From an uncultured Pelagibacteraceae bacterium (GTDB lineage: Bacteria; Pseudomonadota; Alphaproteobacteria; Pelagibacterales; Pelagibacteraceae): a DNA stretch of 50,074 nucleotides. Shown here in pieces: positions 49,200 to 50,074 of this stretch (the stretch's first letter is position 1; every line of letters starts with the position of its first letter). Made by a program: the position numbers and the translations under genes. Location: assembly GCA_902572775.1 (NCBI GenBank), contig CACGHF010000003.1:1-50074 (forward strand), read 5' to 3'. Below the pieces are notes generated by a model. The model was not told where the DNA came from, made no database searches, and worked only from the letters and a program-made list of their open reading frames with translations.

Positions 49200-50074
49200 T
49201 TTAATCCTATTATTTTTTCAGATTTAAGAACATCTAATTTAATTTTATTAGTCTCAAAAATTTTTCTTTCTTCTCCTTTTAAGATTTTTCCAGACGGTAG
49301 CTTTAATTTTTGAGAATTAACTTTTTTTCCATTTACAATCACTTCATAATGAAGATGTGGGCCTGTAGATTTACCTGTCGATCCAACATATCCAATAGTT
49401 TGTCCTTGTTTAACTCTTACTCCTGTTTTGATTCCTCGAGCGAATTTTGACATATGTGCATATACTGTTTGATATGTTGAATTATGCTTAATTTTTACAC
49501 AATTACCGCCCCCTCCACACCAACCTGCTTTTTTTACAACTCCATCACCTGAAGCCATTATTGGTGTACCCATTGGTGCAGCGAAATCAGTCCCTCTATG
49601 CATTTTATTATAGCCATCTATAGGATGTTTTCGCATGCCAAAAGGTGATGAAAGTCTTGCTCCATTGATTGGAGTTTTCATTAATGCTTTCTTTACACTT
49701 TTTCCATTTTTATCATAATGTCCCTCACTACCTTTAAAATCAAAATAATATAAACTATTATCAGAACCACTTAATTTTAAATTTGCATATAGAATTTCTC
49801 CTGTTTCGACAATTTCTTTTTTTTCATTTAAATAAATTTCGTACATAATTTGAAATTTATCACCTTTCCTAATGTCTCTTTGAAAATCTACCTTAAATCC
49901 ATAAATTCCTGCAAACTCTATTATTGTATTTGCTGGTATTTTTTGATCAGTAGCACCCCTATATAAGCTTTCTAATATTATATCCTCTTTATATATAATT
50001 TTTTTTTCTAAATTTATTGATAAAATTTCTTTATTGAACTTATCGTTTTTAATATTTCTTTTCAGATATATCTT
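49196..50074 (-). CDS. M23 family metallopeptidase (partial at window edge)
   Basis: The reading frame stays open past the track start at 49846 to the end of the window, so the real N-terminus lies outside. The added part includes FAGIYGFKVDFQRDIRKGDKF, typical of the region before the catalytic domain in OapA/MepM-like proteins. The LytM domain has MHRGTDFAAPMGTPI (His and Asp zinc ligands) and TGPHLHYEV (HxH). It is expected to cut peptidoglycan cross-links in the periplasm. Confidence 0.9.
   Translation of the reverse strand, partial: KIYLKRNIKNDKFNKEILSINLEKKIIYKEDIILESLYRGATDQKIPANTIIEFAGIYGFKVDFQRDIRKGDKFQIMYEIYLNEKKEIVETGEILYANLKLSGSDNSLYYFDFKGSEGHYDKNGKSVKKALMKTPINGARLSSPFGMRKHPIDGYNKMHRGTDFAAPMGTPIMASGDGVVKKAGWCGGGGNCVKIKHNSTYQTVYAHMSKFARGIKTGVRVKQGQTIGYVGSTGKSTGPHLHYEVIVNGKKVNSQKLKLPSGKILKGEERKIFETNKIKLDVLKSEKIIGLN

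Noticed and set aside
1-50074. CRISPR arrays, insertion sequences, transposases or prophage genes
   Set aside because: No regularly spaced repeats, transposase motifs or structural phage genes were seen.

Overview
This window is almost certainly from a streamlined marine alphaproteobacterium of the SAR11/Pelagibacterales type. The DNA is strongly AT-rich, genes overlap or nearly touch, and there is a GcrA cell-cycle regulator. Other pointers are short-form HisG with HisZ, the aroA-cmk-rpsA-ihfB and trpF-trpB-trpA-accD-folC orders, and a tandem glycine riboswitch in front of malate synthase. The assignment comes from gene content and order alone; no database search was possible.

Layout. 1-3233: a hisS-hisZ-hisG operon whose leader folds as a tRNA-His mimic. 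3213-10164 (mostly minus strand): a block that is not housekeeping. It runs sigma-like protein, GHKL ATPase, DruA/DUF4338-like protein, then a fusion of an RNA polymerase alpha-CTD with a sigma region 4, followed by two or three tiny membrane proteins; a separate PD-(D/E)XK-like nuclease lies upstream. 10165-10593: a gene-poor stretch with a long-stem RNA exposing a Shine-Dalgarno/anti-Shine-Dalgarno loop, a tiny membrane ORF and a tRNA-Leu-like element followed by two hairpins. 10594-14640 (plus): two small ORFs (one with paired CxxCxGxG knuckles), an RmuC-like protein, a RecB-like nuclease, an exonuclease-I-like protein and thioredoxin. 14637-27076 (minus): a long, nearly gapless run from rnd through kdsD, lptC, lptB, aroA, cmk, rpsA, ihfB, pyrF, trpF, trpB, trpA and accD to folC. 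27112-38130: an NDUFA9-like protein, gcrA, argD-argF, a membrane cytochrome c, kdsB-pheA, SRP RNA, dnaX-ybaB-recR, and malate synthase with its glycine riboswitch. 38241-50074: accA, secA, argJ, a DUF1178 protein, ubiG, lysC-ispG-prfA-prmC-DUF4167 and a partial M23 peptidase.

How it fits together. The core genes serve amino-acid synthesis (His, Trp, Arg, Phe, Asp family), lipid and envelope supply (accA/accD, kdsB/kdsD, lptB/lptC), translation (rpsA, prfA, prmC, hisS), secretion (SRP RNA, secA) and replication/repair (dnaX, recR). The unusual part is 3.2-14.3 kb. A four-gene operon pairs two sigma-related proteins with a GHKL ATPase and a DruA-like protein, and a divergent set of DNA-end-processing genes lies beside it. 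I regard this as the best candidate for an undescribed system, possibly defence or DNA-maintenance related. That function is inference.

A second theme is RNA mimicry. Two full-length tRNA-shaped elements, both ending in CCA and both lacking the normal elbow bases, sit directly upstream of protein genes (hisS and a 60-residue ORF). Several housekeeping proteins carry odd signature residues: a cytidylate kinase P-loop without its lysine, FolC with GKYS instead of GKGS, AccD with a changed zinc ribbon, and AccA with a hydrophobic C-terminal tail.
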